A stretch of DNA of 64,000 bases from Variovorax paradoxus. Lineage in GTDB: Bacteria > Pseudomonadota > Gammaproteobacteria > Burkholderiales > Burkholderiaceae_C. A program made the translations under genes and the position numbers. Each line of letters starts with the position of its first letter. The first letter of the stretch is position 1. The notes under the pieces are model-generated. The model had not been told where the DNA came from. It did not search any database and was given only the letters and a program-made list of their open reading frames with translations. Where the stretch lies: contig NZ_LR743507.1 of the NCBI RefSeq assembly GCF_902712855.1, positions 1,536,001 through 1,600,000 of the forward strand, in the 5' to 3' direction. Below, piece by piece: positions 52,267 through 61,759 of this stretch.

Positions 52267-53760
52267 ATGACCACGACACGCTTCGTATTCCGCTTCGCGA
52301 CGCTGGCCGCCGCGGCCGCGTTCGCAGCCTGCGCGGCGGTCGGCCCCGACTACCGCCAGCCGCCCGAGGCGCTGGCCAGCCAGCCCGGCGCCGCCCGGCC
52401 CTTCGCCGAGGCCCCGGCCAACGCCGCGCCCTTGCCCGCGCACTGGTGGCGCCTGTACCACGACCCGCTGCTCGACAAGCTGGTCGCGCAATCGCTGGCC
52501 CACAACACCGACCTGCGCCAAGCCGTGGCCAACCTCGAGCGCGAACGCGCCATCGAGGACGAAGTGGCCGGCGCCAGATACCCGACCATCGGCGTGAACG
52601 GCGGCCCGTCGTTCGGCCACGTCTCGGGCCTGTCGCTGCTGCAGAAGGGCTACGAGCCGCCGAGCACCTTCAACTACAGCGCGGGCGCCTCGCTGTCCTA
52701 CCAGGTCGACCTCTTCGGCCAGATCCGCCGCGGCATCGAGGCCTCGCAGGCCAACACGCAGGCCGCCGAAGCCGCGCTCGACCTGGTGCGCGTCAACGTC
52801 GCGGCCGGCACCGCGCGTGCCTACGCCGAGGCCTGCTCGACCGGCCTGCGCCTGCAGATCGCGCAGAAGTCGGTGTCGCTGCAGCAGGACGCGGTGAACG
52901 TCACCGACCGCCTGCAGCGCGCGGGCCGTGCCGGTGCCATCGACGCCAACCGCGCCCGGGCGCAGCTGCAGCAGCTCAATGCCGCGCTGCCGCCGCTGAA
53001 GGCCGAGCGCCAGGGCGCTCTCTACCGCCTGGCCACGCTCACCGGCGCGCTGCCGCAGGACTTCCCGCGCGAGGTGGCCGACTGCACCGTGCCGCCGCGC
53101 GTGGCCGGCACCTTGCCGGTCGGCGACGGCGCCGCGCTGCTGCGCCGCCGCCCGGACATCCGCCAGGCCGAACGCAGCCTGGCCGCATCGACCGCGCGCA
53201 TCGGCGTGGCCACCGCCGACCTGTACCCGAAGATCACGCTGGGCCTGTCGGGCTCCTCGGCCGGCCATGCCGACGGCTTCGGCCGCAAGGACACCTTCGC
53301 CTGGAGCCTCGGCCCGCTGATCTCGTGGACCCTGCCGAACACCGGCGTCGTGCAGTCGCACATCGCGCAGGCCGAGGCGGGCACGCGCGCCGCGCTGGCG
53401 AAGTTCGACGGCACCGTGCTCGCCGCGCTGCGCGAGACCGAAACCGCGCTCGCCACCTACGCCCGCGAGCTGGACCGCCGCGCCGCGCTCCAGGCCTCGC
53501 GCGACGAGAGCGCCAAGGTCGCCGCGCAGGCGCGCCAGCTCTACCAGAACGGCCGCACCGCGTACCTCGACTCCCTCGACGCCGAGCGCTCGCTGGCCGC
53601 CAGCGAGGCCGCGCTGGCCGCCAGCGAGGCGCAGCTGTCCGACGACCAGGTGGTGCTTTTCATGGCACTGGGCGGCGGCTGGGAACCCGACGATACGAAC
53701 CTTGCACAAGGCGCCGCAAACGACGCGAACGAACCTGCGAGCACCTCCACCCGGCAATGA
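52267..53760 (+). CDS. NodT-family outer membrane efflux lipoprotein
   Basis: 497 residues. Signal peptide with lipobox-like FAACAAVGPDYRQPP, then two outer-membrane-efflux repeats (SYQVDLFGQIRRGIEASQAN and TLPNTGVVQSHIAQAEAGTR). It would form the trimeric channel of the pump. The start is 4 bp after the HlyD stop; the stop overlaps the MFS gene (ATGA). Confidence 0.95.
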   Translation: MTTTRFVFRFATLAAAAAFAACAAVGPDYRQPPEALASQPGAARPFAEAPANAAPLPAHWWRLYHDPLLDKLVAQSLAHNTDLRQAVANLERERAIEDEVAGARYPTIGVNGGPSFGHVSGLSLLQKGYEPPSTFNYSAGASLSYQVDLFGQIRRGIEASQANTQAAEAALDLVRVNVAAGTARAYAEACSTGLRLQIAQKSVSLQQDAVNVTDRLQRAGRAGAIDANRARAQLQQLNAALPPLKAERQGALYRLATLTGALPQDFPREVADCTVPPRVAGTLPVGDGAALLRRRPDIRQAERSLAASTARIGVATADLYPKITLGLSGSSAGHADGFGRKDTFAWSLGPLISWTLPNTGVVQSHIAQAEAGTRAALAKFDGTVLAALRETETALATYARELDRRAALQASRDESAKVAAQARQLYQNGRTAYLDSLDAERSLAASEAALAASEAQLSDDQVVLFMALGGGWEPDDTNLAQGAANDANEPASTSTRQ

Positions 53761-54974
53761 CCCCCATCACCACCACCGCGCCACAGCGCCGCCCGCACGC
53801 GCCGCTGTGGCTGCTTGCGCTGGTCACCTTCAGCGGCACGCTGGCCATGCACATCTTCGTACCCGCGCTGCCCATCGCCGCGAAGAGCCTCGGTGCCGGC
53901 ATCGGTGCCATGCAGATGACGGTGAGCCTCTACATCCTCGGCCTGGCCGTGGGGCAGCTGGTGTACGGCCCGCTGGCCGACCGCTACGGGCGCAGGCCGG
54001 TGCTGCTGCTGGGGCTCGGCCTGTATTGCGCGGCCGGCCTCGCGGCCGCGGTGGCGCCCGAGGTGCATTCGCTGATCGCAGCGCGGCTGTTCCAGGCCGT
54101 GGGCGGTTGCGCCGGCCTCGTGCTGGGCCGCAGCATCGTGCGCGACACCGCCGAGCCGCAGGAGGCCACGCGCCGCCTCGCCCTGATGAACCTCATGGTC
54201 ACCATCGGCCCGAGCCTCGCGCCCCTCCTCGGCGGTGCGCTGGCCACCGCGCTGGGATGGCGCTCGATCTTCTATGCGCTGTTCGGGCTCGGCGTGATCG
54301 GCTTCCTGTTCACCTGGCGCCTGCTGCCCGAAACGGGCGCGCCGGGTGCGGCGGTGAATGCGCGCGACCTCGCCCGCAACTACCGCAAGCTGCTGGCTTC
54401 GCCGGCGTTCCTCGGCTTCTCGGTGGGCGGCGGCTGCGCCACCACGTCGATGTACGCCTTCATCGCCTCGGCGCCCTTCATCTTCGTGGACCAGCTGCAC
54501 CGCCCCGCGCACGAGGCGGGCATCTACCTCGCCATCCTGGTGTCTGGCGTGTGGCTCGGCAGCTTCCTCACCAGCCACCTGATCTCGCGCGTGCGCGTCG
54601 ATCGCCTCATGACCCGCTCGAACTCGCTGAGCGTCGCCGCGGCCTTCGTGCTTTTGGGCGCCGCGCTGACTGGCCACCTGTCGGTGCCGCTCATCGTCGC
54701 GTGCATGTTCCTCTACACCGTGGGCGCCGGCATGGCCTCGCCGGCCGCACTCACGCAGGCGATCAGCGTGAACCCGCAGGTCATCGGCTCGGCCTCGGGC
54801 CTCTATGGCTTCACGCAGATGGCTGTGGGTGCGCTGTGCACGGCCCTGGCCGGCATGGGCCACCGCAACCCGGCGCTCGCCTCGGCCATCGTGCTGGCGG
54901 GGGCGGGCATCGTGGCGCAGCTGTCGTTCGCGGTGGCGCTGCGCACGCAGAGGGCCCAAGCGTGCGCGACGTGA
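53757..54974 (+). CDS. Bcr/CflA-family MFS drug efflux transporter
   Basis: 405 residues with twelve predicted helices. Motif A is GPLADRYGRRPVLLLGLGLY and motif C-like GRSIVRDTAEPQEATRRLAL follows, both typical of Bcr/CflA pumps. It is translationally coupled to the NodT gene, adding a second inner-membrane transporter to the operon. It might pass substrates to the periplasm for the tripartite pump, but this is inference. The stop lies 1 bp from the end of the convergent lipoprotein gene. Confidence 0.94.
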   Translation: MTPITTTAPQRRPHAPLWLLALVTFSGTLAMHIFVPALPIAAKSLGAGIGAMQMTVSLYILGLAVGQLVYGPLADRYGRRPVLLLGLGLYCAAGLAAAVAPEVHSLIAARLFQAVGGCAGLVLGRSIVRDTAEPQEATRRLALMNLMVTIGPSLAPLLGGALATALGWRSIFYALFGLGVIGFLFTWRLLPETGAPGAAVNARDLARNYRKLLASPAFLGFSVGGGCATTSMYAFIASAPFIFVDQLHRPAHEAGIYLAILVSGVWLGSFLTSHLISRVRVDRLMTRSNSLSVAAAFVLLGAALTGHLSVPLIVACMFLYTVGAGMASPAALTQAISVNPQVIGSASGLYGFTQMAVGALCTALAGMGHRNPALASAIVLAGAGIVAQLSFAVALRTQRAQACAT

Positions 54975-54975
54975 A

Positions 54976-55518
54976 TCAGCGCTTGCAGCGCTTCCCGAGG
55001 TCTGTGCCGATCTGCGCCGTGAGATTGTCCAGCGCCGTATTGAAGGCCTCCTGGATTTCGCCCTGGGACGTGGACCAGTTCATCGAGTCGTCGAAGCCCC
55101 GGTAGGTTTTCGTCATCGCCGCGGCCGTGCCGTTCGCCGGGAACCGAACGCGCACGACGAGGTTGGCCGACTTCAGCGAGACGAGACCGTGCACGTAGGC
55201 CTTCAGCACCGTGATCCGGATCGCCGGCGCACCTGCATCGCGCGTGTAGCCGGGCATGGAGGCGATGCCGTTCCTGAACCACCCGTCGAAGCCCGCGCCG
55301 TCGATGTGCGTGCGGCCCATCTGCCCCAGGCTCTGTGCGTCGCGCTGGTCGTCCAGGGCGCCGAGGGAGAACGCACAGGCCGTCGAGGCGGGGCTCGGCG
55401 GCGCGGTTGCAGACCGGCGCTGCAGGCCCGTCACCTCGTCCGACGCGCAGCCCATCATCGACAGCAGCGGTGCGGCCAGCACGAAGCAGGCGGCGAGGCG
55501 CCCACCCGTCGAAGTCAC
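54976..55518 (-). CDS. Putative lipoprotein, 180 residues
   Basis: No named family recognised. Signal peptide with lipobox MMGCASD; the mature part has QMGRTHIDGAGFDGWFRNGI and LKSANLVVRVRFPANGTAAA. The GTG start overlaps the stop of the larger lipoprotein gene (GTGA), so the two are co-translated. This mirrors the lipoprotein pair at 36-37 kb in layout, though sequence relation is not obvious. Confidence 0.78.
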   Translation of the reverse strand: MTSTGGRLAACFVLAAPLLSMMGCASDEVTGLQRRSATAPPSPASTACAFSLGALDDQRDAQSLGQMGRTHIDGAGFDGWFRNGIASMPGYTRDAGAPAIRITVLKAYVHGLVSLKSANLVVRVRFPANGTAAAMTKTYRGFDDSMNWSTSQGEIQEAFNTALDNLTAQIGTDLGKRCKR

Positions 55519-56582
55519 TTCGCCGCCGTGTCCACGACGGCTTGCACGGCCGAGTCCGGGGCAGGAGCGACCACGGGGGCGGCCACGGGTGCGGCCACCG
55601 CCGCTGGCGCGGCGGCCGCCACATTGGCCAGCGCCGCGTCGAAGTACAGCGATCCGTTGGGATAGCGAAGCAGTTTGCCGGTATTGCGTTGCGACACCAG
55701 GTTGGCCTTCATGCCGGTCGGGGTGTCGACATTGGCCGTGGCGGGCGCATAGACGGGGTGCTTGCTCTGCAGGTCGGCGGCCAGCAGCGCCGTCGACTGC
55801 GCAATGCCGTCCAGCAGCGCGACCTTCAAGAGGCGGGCGTTGTCGGCCTTCCAGGCATCGATGTTCTTCGCGGCGTCATCGCTGGCGGCGGGATGCTTCG
55901 CGGTGTAGATGATGGTGCTGCGGTAGCTCGAGTTCTGCAGCGCCAGCGCGGGCTCCGACGGCGTCGCGGACAGAGCGGCCGGCAGCTTGGCAGCCTTGCG
56001 CGCCTCGGCGCCGCGCGCATAGATCAGGCCCCGCGCCGAGACCTCCAGCGTGGAGAAGTCGCTCGACAGGTGGTAGTCGAGGTTGATGAACATCACTGCG
56101 TTCGAGGTCGAGGCCTTGAATGTCTTCTCGTAGGCCTCCGTGGTGACCGTCTTGGTCACGGCCACATCCGCAAGCTGCATCCGGGGCACCGACTGCAGCG
56201 ACTGCGTGACCGACTCGCGCATGAGCTGGTCGAAGTTCACCTCGACCAGCTCGTCCTTCAGCGGGCGAACGCTCTCTTCTGCTGCCTTGGCACGCGTGGC
56301 GTTGATGCTCGCATCCACCGCACCCATCGCACCGCCGCAGGCGGCTGCCAGCAGGATGCCCAAGCCGGGAACGGCGCCGCACGCCGCGGCGCCTCCGGCA
56401 GCCGCATTCGAGCGGACGAAGGCCGCATACAGCTCGGGCTGGGTGATGCCGACTTTCACCTCGACGGGCTGGAGCGCTCCCAGCATCTCGGGCTTGACCG
56501 GCTGCGTGGGCGGCAAGTGCGTGCAACCGGCGAAGACGAACGATGCCAACACCGGAATAACGGCGCTGCGAATAGCGAACAT
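55515..56582 (-). CDS. Putative lipoprotein, 355 residues
   Basis: Signal peptide with lipobox FAGCTH. A Gly/Ala-rich hydrophobic stretch (GAVPGLGILLAAACGGAMGA, about 68-90) could be membrane-associated; later VMFINLDYHLSSDFSTLEVS and the C-terminal Ala/Pro/Val-rich tail. No family recognised. The ATG at 56582 has GAGGGAAAG upstream. It is coupled to the next lipoprotein gene. Confidence 0.8.
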   Translation of the reverse strand: MFAIRSAVIPVLASFVFAGCTHLPPTQPVKPEMLGALQPVEVKVGITQPELYAAFVRSNAAAGGAAACGAVPGLGILLAAACGGAMGAVDASINATRAKAAEESVRPLKDELVEVNFDQLMRESVTQSLQSVPRMQLADVAVTKTVTTEAYEKTFKASTSNAVMFINLDYHLSSDFSTLEVSARGLIYARGAEARKAAKLPAALSATPSEPALALQNSSYRSTIIYTAKHPAASDDAAKNIDAWKADNARLLKVALLDGIAQSTALLAADLQSKHPVYAPATANVDTPTGMKANLVSQRNTGKLLRYPNGSLYFDAALANVAAAAPAAVAAPVAAPVVAPAPDSAVQAVVDTAAK

Positions 56583-56789
56583 GGATCTTTCCCTCGGACA
56601 TGTGATTCGATCGCATCGCCGTGCCCCTTTTTTCCGGGTGTCTGCGGCGATGAGGCTTCGGCCAAGGTCTGCCAACCTTTTCGGCCGGCGGGGATCGTAC
56701 ATGCAGTTACGTGTTGTTCGACACGGGTTGCGTTCGCGGATGCCCGGACCGTGCGAAATGCCGACGTTCCGAGGGTTTGTCCGCCGGGC

Positions 56790-57323
56790 TCAGCGCGTGA
56801 ACAGCCAGCCGCCCTTCGGCTGGCGCGTGAGCTCGTGGCGTTTCACGGCGCGTTCCTCGCCGTCGTCGCCCACGTAGACCACCTCGAAGCGCACCAGCTT
56901 CGGCGTGACCATCTTCCAGTTCTGGATGCGCTTGACCGTCACGCAGGCGGTCTTGTCGTGGTACTGCATCTCGGCCATCGGGCCGCCCTGGAAGCCGGTG
57001 CCGTCGAACAGGCGGCCGGGCGCTGCGAAGGGATTGAGCACTGCGCCGTTGCGCGCGGTGATGCAACCCTCGGTGCGTACGAACGACTCGATGGTGGGCG
57101 ACGCGCTGCGCACCACCTTGCCGATGGCGGGGCTTGGCGGCTTGCTGCCGATGGCTTCGCGGATGCGCTCCACCTGGTCCTCGGTGATCGGCGCAAGGCC
57201 GTCCCTGGAGATCACCGCCGGTTGCGGTGCAGGGGGTACGGGGGGTGGATCGGGCTGGAAGAGCGAGCAGCCTGTCACCAGTGTCAGGGGCAGGGTGCAG
57301 GCGAGGGCGGCGCGTCCGTGCAT
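56790..57323 (-). CDS. Putative lipoprotein, 177 residues
   Basis: Signal peptide with lipobox LVTGCSLF and a Pro-rich segment (PDPPPVPPAPQP). The body has FVRTEGCITARNGAVLNPFA and VYVGDDGEERAVKRHELTRQ. No family recognised. It starts 19 bp downstream of the RsuA-like stop. The 207 bp between this gene and the next lipoprotein (56583-56789) show no gene. Confidence 0.8.
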   Translation of the reverse strand: MHGRAALACTLPLTLVTGCSLFQPDPPPVPPAPQPAVISRDGLAPITEDQVERIREAIGSKPPSPAIGKVVRSASPTIESFVRTEGCITARNGAVLNPFAAPGRLFDGTGFQGGPMAEMQYHDKTACVTVKRIQNWKMVTPKLVRFEVVYVGDDGEERAVKRHELTRQPKGGWLFTR

Positions 57324-57342
57324 CGTCGTTGTCGTCCTTTCT

Positions 57343-58059
57343 TCAGAAACGTTCCTGGGGTGCGAGGTAGCGCCACTGGCCGGGCTGCAGCCCCGCCAGC
57401 GGCACGCGGCCGATGCGGATGCGCCGCATCGCGAGAATGCGCAGCCCCGCGTTGTCGCAGATGTGCGCGATCTGTCCCGGCCGCGCGCCCTTCAGCGCGA
57501 AGCGCAGGCCGGTCTGTTCGCCGCTCTGGCGGCCGATGCTCACGCGCGCCGGCGAACGTTCGAGACGTGCCAGCACCTCGGGGCTCACTTCGCCGGCCAC
57601 GTCGACCATCACCTCGTGCTCGATGAAGGCGGCATCCTCGTGCAGCTTGCGCTCGACGCGGAACTCCTGCGTGTACGCGACCAGTCCGCTGGCGCCGGTT
57701 TCGAGCGGCGTCATGCAGCGTTGCCCCTTCGCATGGGCCGGCAGGAAACGCTGGCCGGCGCGCTCGGGCTCATGGTGGTTCGCGGCCACCAGCAGGCGGT
57801 GCGCGTCATCGGTCGGCATGCCTGCCGGTTTGTACAGCAGCAATGTGACAGGCAACAAGGGCTCGGGCCTGGCACCGGCCGCGATCTCGACCTGCTGGTG
57901 CGGCAGCACGCGCGACTGCGGCAGCATTTGAGCAACGCCGTCGACGCGCACCGCGCCGTTCTCGATCAGCAGCTCGGCCTCGCGGCGCGACACGCCCGCC
58001 ATGGCGGCCACGCGCTTGGCCAGGCGGATGCCTCCGTTCTCCGGTGTGCTGCGGTTCAT
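57343..58059 (-). CDS. RsuA-like pseudouridine synthase family protein with Glu in place of the catalytic Asp
   Basis: 238 residues: an N-terminal S4 RNA-binding domain (RLAKRVAAMAGVSRREAELL) and an RsuA/RluF-type fold (LLLYKPAGMPTD). The catalytic motif is usually GRLDxxSxGL; here it reads TPLETGASGLVAYT, so the essential Asp is Glu and the preceding Arg is lost. It may be an RNA-binding protein without synthase activity. The start overlaps the stop of the Nudix-MBL gene by 4 nt, although that gene lies upstream and the functions seem unrelated. Confidence 0.82.
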   Translation of the reverse strand: MNRSTPENGGIRLAKRVAAMAGVSRREAELLIENGAVRVDGVAQMLPQSRVLPHQQVEIAAGARPEPLLPVTLLLYKPAGMPTDDAHRLLVAANHHEPERAGQRFLPAHAKGQRCMTPLETGASGLVAYTQEFRVERKLHEDAAFIEHEVMVDVAGEVSPEVLARLERSPARVSIGRQSGEQTGLRFALKGARPGQIAHICDNAGLRILAMRRIRIGRVPLAGLQPGQWRYLAPQERF

Positions 58060-59732
58060 CGCGCCCCGGCCAGTTGCCGCAGGCGCGCCACGTGCGCCGC
58101 CAGCGAGCGCGCAGCGACCGGCCACATGCGATCGGGCACGTCGTCGTAGGCCAGCGGCAGCCACTCTTCGGGCGTGCCGTCGGGCAGCTTCTGCATGGCC
58201 GCGGCAATCTTGGCCTCGCGCTTCAGGCGGTGCGCCTTCAGCATGCCGATGGCGGTGCGCGCAAAGCCGATCACGTAGCCGTGCGCGGGCAGGATGAACT
58301 CGATGCCGCCGGCCTCGCAGGCCGCATCGAGCGCGTCGAGCGAATCGAGGTAGGCCGTCATGTCGCCGTCGGGCGGATCGACCACCGTGGTGCTGCCGTT
58401 GAGGATGTGGTCGCCCGAGAACAGCAGGCCGTCTTCCTCGAGCACCAGGCAGAGGTGGTTGGCCGCGTGGCCGGGCGTGTGGATCACGCGCAGGGTGTGC
58501 GCGAGCGCTGCGCCATCGGGCCCCGTGCCCGAGAGCACGAGCCGCTCGCCGTCTTCCAGCTCGCGATCCGCGGTGAAGCGCGCGGACGAGCGCGCGGTCG
58601 GTGCGGACGACAGCCCGAGGACCGGCGGCTTCGTGTCCTTGCACAGCGCCTGCAGCGGCGCGGCGCCGGGCGAGTGGTCGGCATGCGAATGCGTGCACAC
58701 GATCATGCGGACGTCGCCCTGCGTGATGCGCCACAGACGGCCGATGTGGTCGAAGTCGTTCGGGCCCGGGTCGATCACGATGTAGCCGGTGGCCGCGTCG
58801 CCCACGATGTAGGTGTTGGTGCCGGGGCCGGTCATGGCGCTGGGGTTGGGTGCGGTGAGGCGCATCACGTTGCGCAGCAGCGGCACGGGCTGCGCGCTCT
58901 GCCAGTCGAGCGCGTGCAGCATCTGCCCGTCGGGGCACACCAGCGCGAGTTCGCCGAACGGCGGCTCATGCTCCATGTAGCGCACGTCCGCGCCCTTGAG
59001 CAGGCCGCCGCGCGGGCAGCTGGTCCACAGCGGCGATTCGCCCGCACCGGCAGGCGCACAGGCTGCGAGCACCGCGTCGACGCTCGCGTAGGCGGCCAGC
59101 CGCTGCAGCGTGCGCACGGTCGGGAAGATCATGAAGAAGGTGCCTGCGTCGTGGCGCGCCAGCGCGTCGGCGGGGCGCACCCAGCAGGGCTCGAACTGCT
59201 CGCTCTCGTCGGCCTTGGGCTCCTGGCCCTCGGGCATGCGCGCCACCAGGAAGGGCACGTCGAAGCGCCTGGGCAGGTCGCGGTCGGTGATCCAGTGCGC
59301 GAAGGTGAAGACCCGGTCGGAGCCCAGCACCAGGCCGCGCGCGGCGCACTGGTCTGCGAAGGCGGCGCCGGCGGTGTCGTTGCGGTCCATCGAGGCGATG
59401 TCCTGCGCACTCACCGGGCGCCCGTCGGCATGGTGCGCGAGCAGGATCCCCAGCTCCTCGAAGGCTTCGCGGATGGCCGCGATGGCCTGCGTGCGCTGCA
59501 CGCGGCTCTGCGTGGGACGGCGCGTGGCGATGCGCTTGGCCGCTTCGTCGGCGGCGTCGATGTGGCCGCCGGGAAACACGTAGGCGCCGGGCGCGAAGCT
59601 CGCGGTCGCCGAACGGCGGGTCATGAGCACTTCGATGCCGGCGTCGGTGTCGCGCAGCAGCAGCACGGTGGCGGCGGCGCGCACCGTCGCGGGCTCGCGG
59701 TGGGGGTGGAGTTGTTGGGAGGAACGGACCAT
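58056..59732 (-). CDS. Nudix hydrolase fused to metallo-beta-lactamase-fold hydrolase
   Basis: 558 residues. The N-terminal half has a Nudix box with an insertion: GAYVFPGGHIDAADE then REAFEELGILL, as in NUDT7/NUDT19-like CoA diphosphatases. The C-terminal half is an MBL-fold domain with CTHSHADHSPGAAPL (the HxHxDH zinc motif), VIHTPGHAANHLCLV and LFSGDHILNGSTTV, resembling LACTB2-type enzymes. A single chain with both activities might hydrolyse a CoA- or nucleotide-linked substrate. The start at 59732 is preferred over 59795. Confidence 0.9.
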   Translation of the reverse strand: MVRSSQQLHPHREPATVRAAATVLLLRDTDAGIEVLMTRRSATASFAPGAYVFPGGHIDAADEAAKRIATRRPTQSRVQRTQAIAAIREAFEELGILLAHHADGRPVSAQDIASMDRNDTAGAAFADQCAARGLVLGSDRVFTFAHWITDRDLPRRFDVPFLVARMPEGQEPKADESEQFEPCWVRPADALARHDAGTFFMIFPTVRTLQRLAAYASVDAVLAACAPAGAGESPLWTSCPRGGLLKGADVRYMEHEPPFGELALVCPDGQMLHALDWQSAQPVPLLRNVMRLTAPNPSAMTGPGTNTYIVGDAATGYIVIDPGPNDFDHIGRLWRITQGDVRMIVCTHSHADHSPGAAPLQALCKDTKPPVLGLSSAPTARSSARFTADRELEDGERLVLSGTGPDGAALAHTLRVIHTPGHAANHLCLVLEEDGLLFSGDHILNGSTTVVDPPDGDMTAYLDSLDALDAACEAGGIEFILPAHGYVIGFARTAIGMLKAHRLKREAKIAAAMQKLPDGTPEEWLPLAYDDVPDRMWPVAARSLAAHVARLRQLAGAR

Positions 59733-59870
59733 GGGACGATTATCGGAAGCGGGCGCGGTACGTGCTTGGCACGGGGGGCGCGTGCATAAGCTCATATGGA
59801 TTCAGGCATCAGCGGCGCGCCACAATCCGCGCTTGCACCGCCTGCCTCGAAGAAAGACCGAAAGACTGTC

Positions 59871-60878
59871 ATGGCCGATTCTCCCTCCTCTCCCCTGCGT
59901 TTCGTCCGCCGCGCATTCCTGCTGGCTGCAGCCTCGCTCGCCGTTCCCGCCGCCTTCGCGCAGCAGGACTGGCCACAGCAGCCCGTCACGTTGATCATGG
60001 GCTTCCCCGCCGGCTCCGGCGTGGACGTGGTCGCACGCACCATCCAGGAACCGCTGGCAAAGCAGCTGGGCCGCCCGGTCATCATCGACTACAAGTCGGG
60101 CGCCGCCGGCAACATCGCCAGCGACTACGTGGCCCACTCGAAGCCCGACGGCTACACGCTGTCGTTCGGCACCGCCGCCACGCACGGCAGCAACGCCGCG
60201 CTGTACAAGAAGCTGCCGTTCGACGTCGAGGCCGACTTCATTCCGGTGGCACCCGTGCTCGACGTGTCGAACGTGCTCACCATCAATCCGGACGTGATCA
60301 ACGTCAGGACCTTGAAGGAATTCGTCGAGCTGGTCAAGGCCAATCCGGGCAAGTACAACTATGCCTCTACAGGCAACGGCGCGGGCACGCACATGGCATT
60401 CGCGGAGTTCAACGCACGGCTCGGCCTGACGATGGTGCACGTGCCCTACAAGGGCGGCCCCGAGGCCATCACTTCGGTGGTGCGCGGCGAAACCTGCTGC
60501 ATCATGAACCAGGTGCAGACCGTTCTGCCGCACTACAAGGCCGGCAAGGTGCGCCTGCTGGGCGTGACCACGGCCACCGCGGTGCCGGCCGTGAAGGAGG
60601 TGCCCACCATCGCATCGAGCGGCGTGCCGGGCACCAAGGGCTTCGACAGCTCGATCTGGTTCGGCATCTTTGCGCCCAAGGGCACCGATCCGCACATCGT
60701 CGACAAGCTCAACGCCGCGGTGAAGACCGTGCTCGAGACGCCGGAGATCCGCGAGCGCTTCGAGAGCCAGGGCAACACGGTGCGCATCGAGACGCCGGCA
60801 CAGTTCAGGAAGACCGTGCACGACAACCGTGTGAAGTGGGCCGAGGTCGCGAAGGCCGCGAACATCAGCATCGACTGA
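59871..60878 (+). CDS. Bug/TctC-family substrate-binding protein
   Basis: 335 residues with a twin-basic N-terminus (RFVRRAFLLAAASLAV) and a signal peptide ending AAFAQQ; Bug landmarks VTLIMGFPAGSGVDVVARTI and HVPYKGGPEAITSVV. The ATG at 59871 is chosen over one at 59796 because of the signal peptide. It is the only plus-strand gene here, between the Nudix-MBL gene and the convergent porin, and has no adjacent membrane components. Confidence 0.9.
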   Translation: MADSPSSPLRFVRRAFLLAAASLAVPAAFAQQDWPQQPVTLIMGFPAGSGVDVVARTIQEPLAKQLGRPVIIDYKSGAAGNIASDYVAHSKPDGYTLSFGTAATHGSNAALYKKLPFDVEADFIPVAPVLDVSNVLTINPDVINVRTLKEFVELVKANPGKYNYASTGNGAGTHMAFAEFNARLGLTMVHVPYKGGPEAITSVVRGETCCIMNQVQTVLPHYKAGKVRLLGVTTATAVPAVKEVPTIASSGVPGTKGFDSSIWFGIFAPKGTDPHIVDKLNAAVKTVLETPEIRERFESQGNTVRIETPAQFRKTVHDNRVKWAEVAKAANISID

Positions 60879-61709
60879 TCAGAGGGTCTTCGTCAGCGTC
60901 AGGATGAAGCGTGCCTTGTTCGGCGAGTAGTAGGTGGCGCCGAACGTGCCGAAACCGTAGTCCACGCCCGGGTTCGCCACCGAGAGGTACGAGCTCTTCC
61001 TGTTGGCACCCTGCACCGAGCCCGCCAGCGACAGCCCGTTGCCGAAGTCGTAGGACGCGCCGAGGTTGTAGTCGACGTAGTTCCTGTAGCCCAGGCTGCG
61101 GATGTCGCTCGACATGTTCGTGTAGCCCACGGCGGCCTTCAGCGTGAGCTTGGGCACGATTTCCTTGGAGTACGACAGGTTCAGGTAGCCGGTGTTGCGG
61201 CCCTTCAGGCCCGATCCGGCCTTGTTGCCGGCGTAGCCGAAGTAATCCTTCGACACCGTGTGCGAGTACTTCAGCGTGAACGAACCGAAGGCCTCGCTGG
61301 TGTAGCCCGCGCTGCCGTACAGCTCGGTGGTGTTGCCCGACGCGTTGCCCGGGTACAGGTAGGTGAGCGCACCGACGTCCATGTCGAGAGGGCCGGCCTT
61401 GAACTTGTAGCCGCCGTAGATGTCGCTCTCGATGCTGTTGCCCTTGAGCCAGTTGACGCTGGAGTTCCAGTTGCCTACGTAGAAGCCGCTGTCGCCGAAG
61501 GCGTAGTCGAGCCCGCCCTGGATGGCCGGCTTGAAGGCCTTGGTCTTCGCGTAGTCGTTCCTGCCCAGCATGTCCTGGTCCTGGCCGCGGAACTTGTAGT
61601 TCGTGGTGAGTGCCACGTTGCCCGTGAGCTGCGCGTTCGCAAGCAAGGGGAGGGCGGCGAGGGTGGGCAGAACGAGCATCGGCAGGGCGATGCGGGAGAG
61701 GTGTTTCAT
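60879..61709 (-). CDS. TorF-family putative porin
   Basis: 276 residues with a cleavable signal peptide (LAALPLLANAQ) and a beta-barrel of alternating residues: GNVALTTNYKFRGQDQDMLG is the family-typical opening and a terminal aromatic-poor strand FILTLTKTL closes it. It probably sits in the outer membrane. Its stop codon directly abuts the Bug stop in TGATCA; the neighbourhood suggests solute uptake, but the substrate is unknown. Confidence 0.88.
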   Translation of the reverse strand: MKHLSRIALPMLVLPTLAALPLLANAQLTGNVALTTNYKFRGQDQDMLGRNDYAKTKAFKPAIQGGLDYAFGDSGFYVGNWNSSVNWLKGNSIESDIYGGYKFKAGPLDMDVGALTYLYPGNASGNTTELYGSAGYTSEAFGSFTLKYSHTVSKDYFGYAGNKAGSGLKGRNTGYLNLSYSKEIVPKLTLKAAVGYTNMSSDIRSLGYRNYVDYNLGASYDFGNGLSLAGSVQGANRKSSYLSVANPGVDYGFGTFGATYYSPNKARFILTLTKTL

Positions 61710-61759
61710 CGAGAAAATTCGCTGACGGATGGAGAAGCCGGCAGCGTAGGAGCGGGCGT

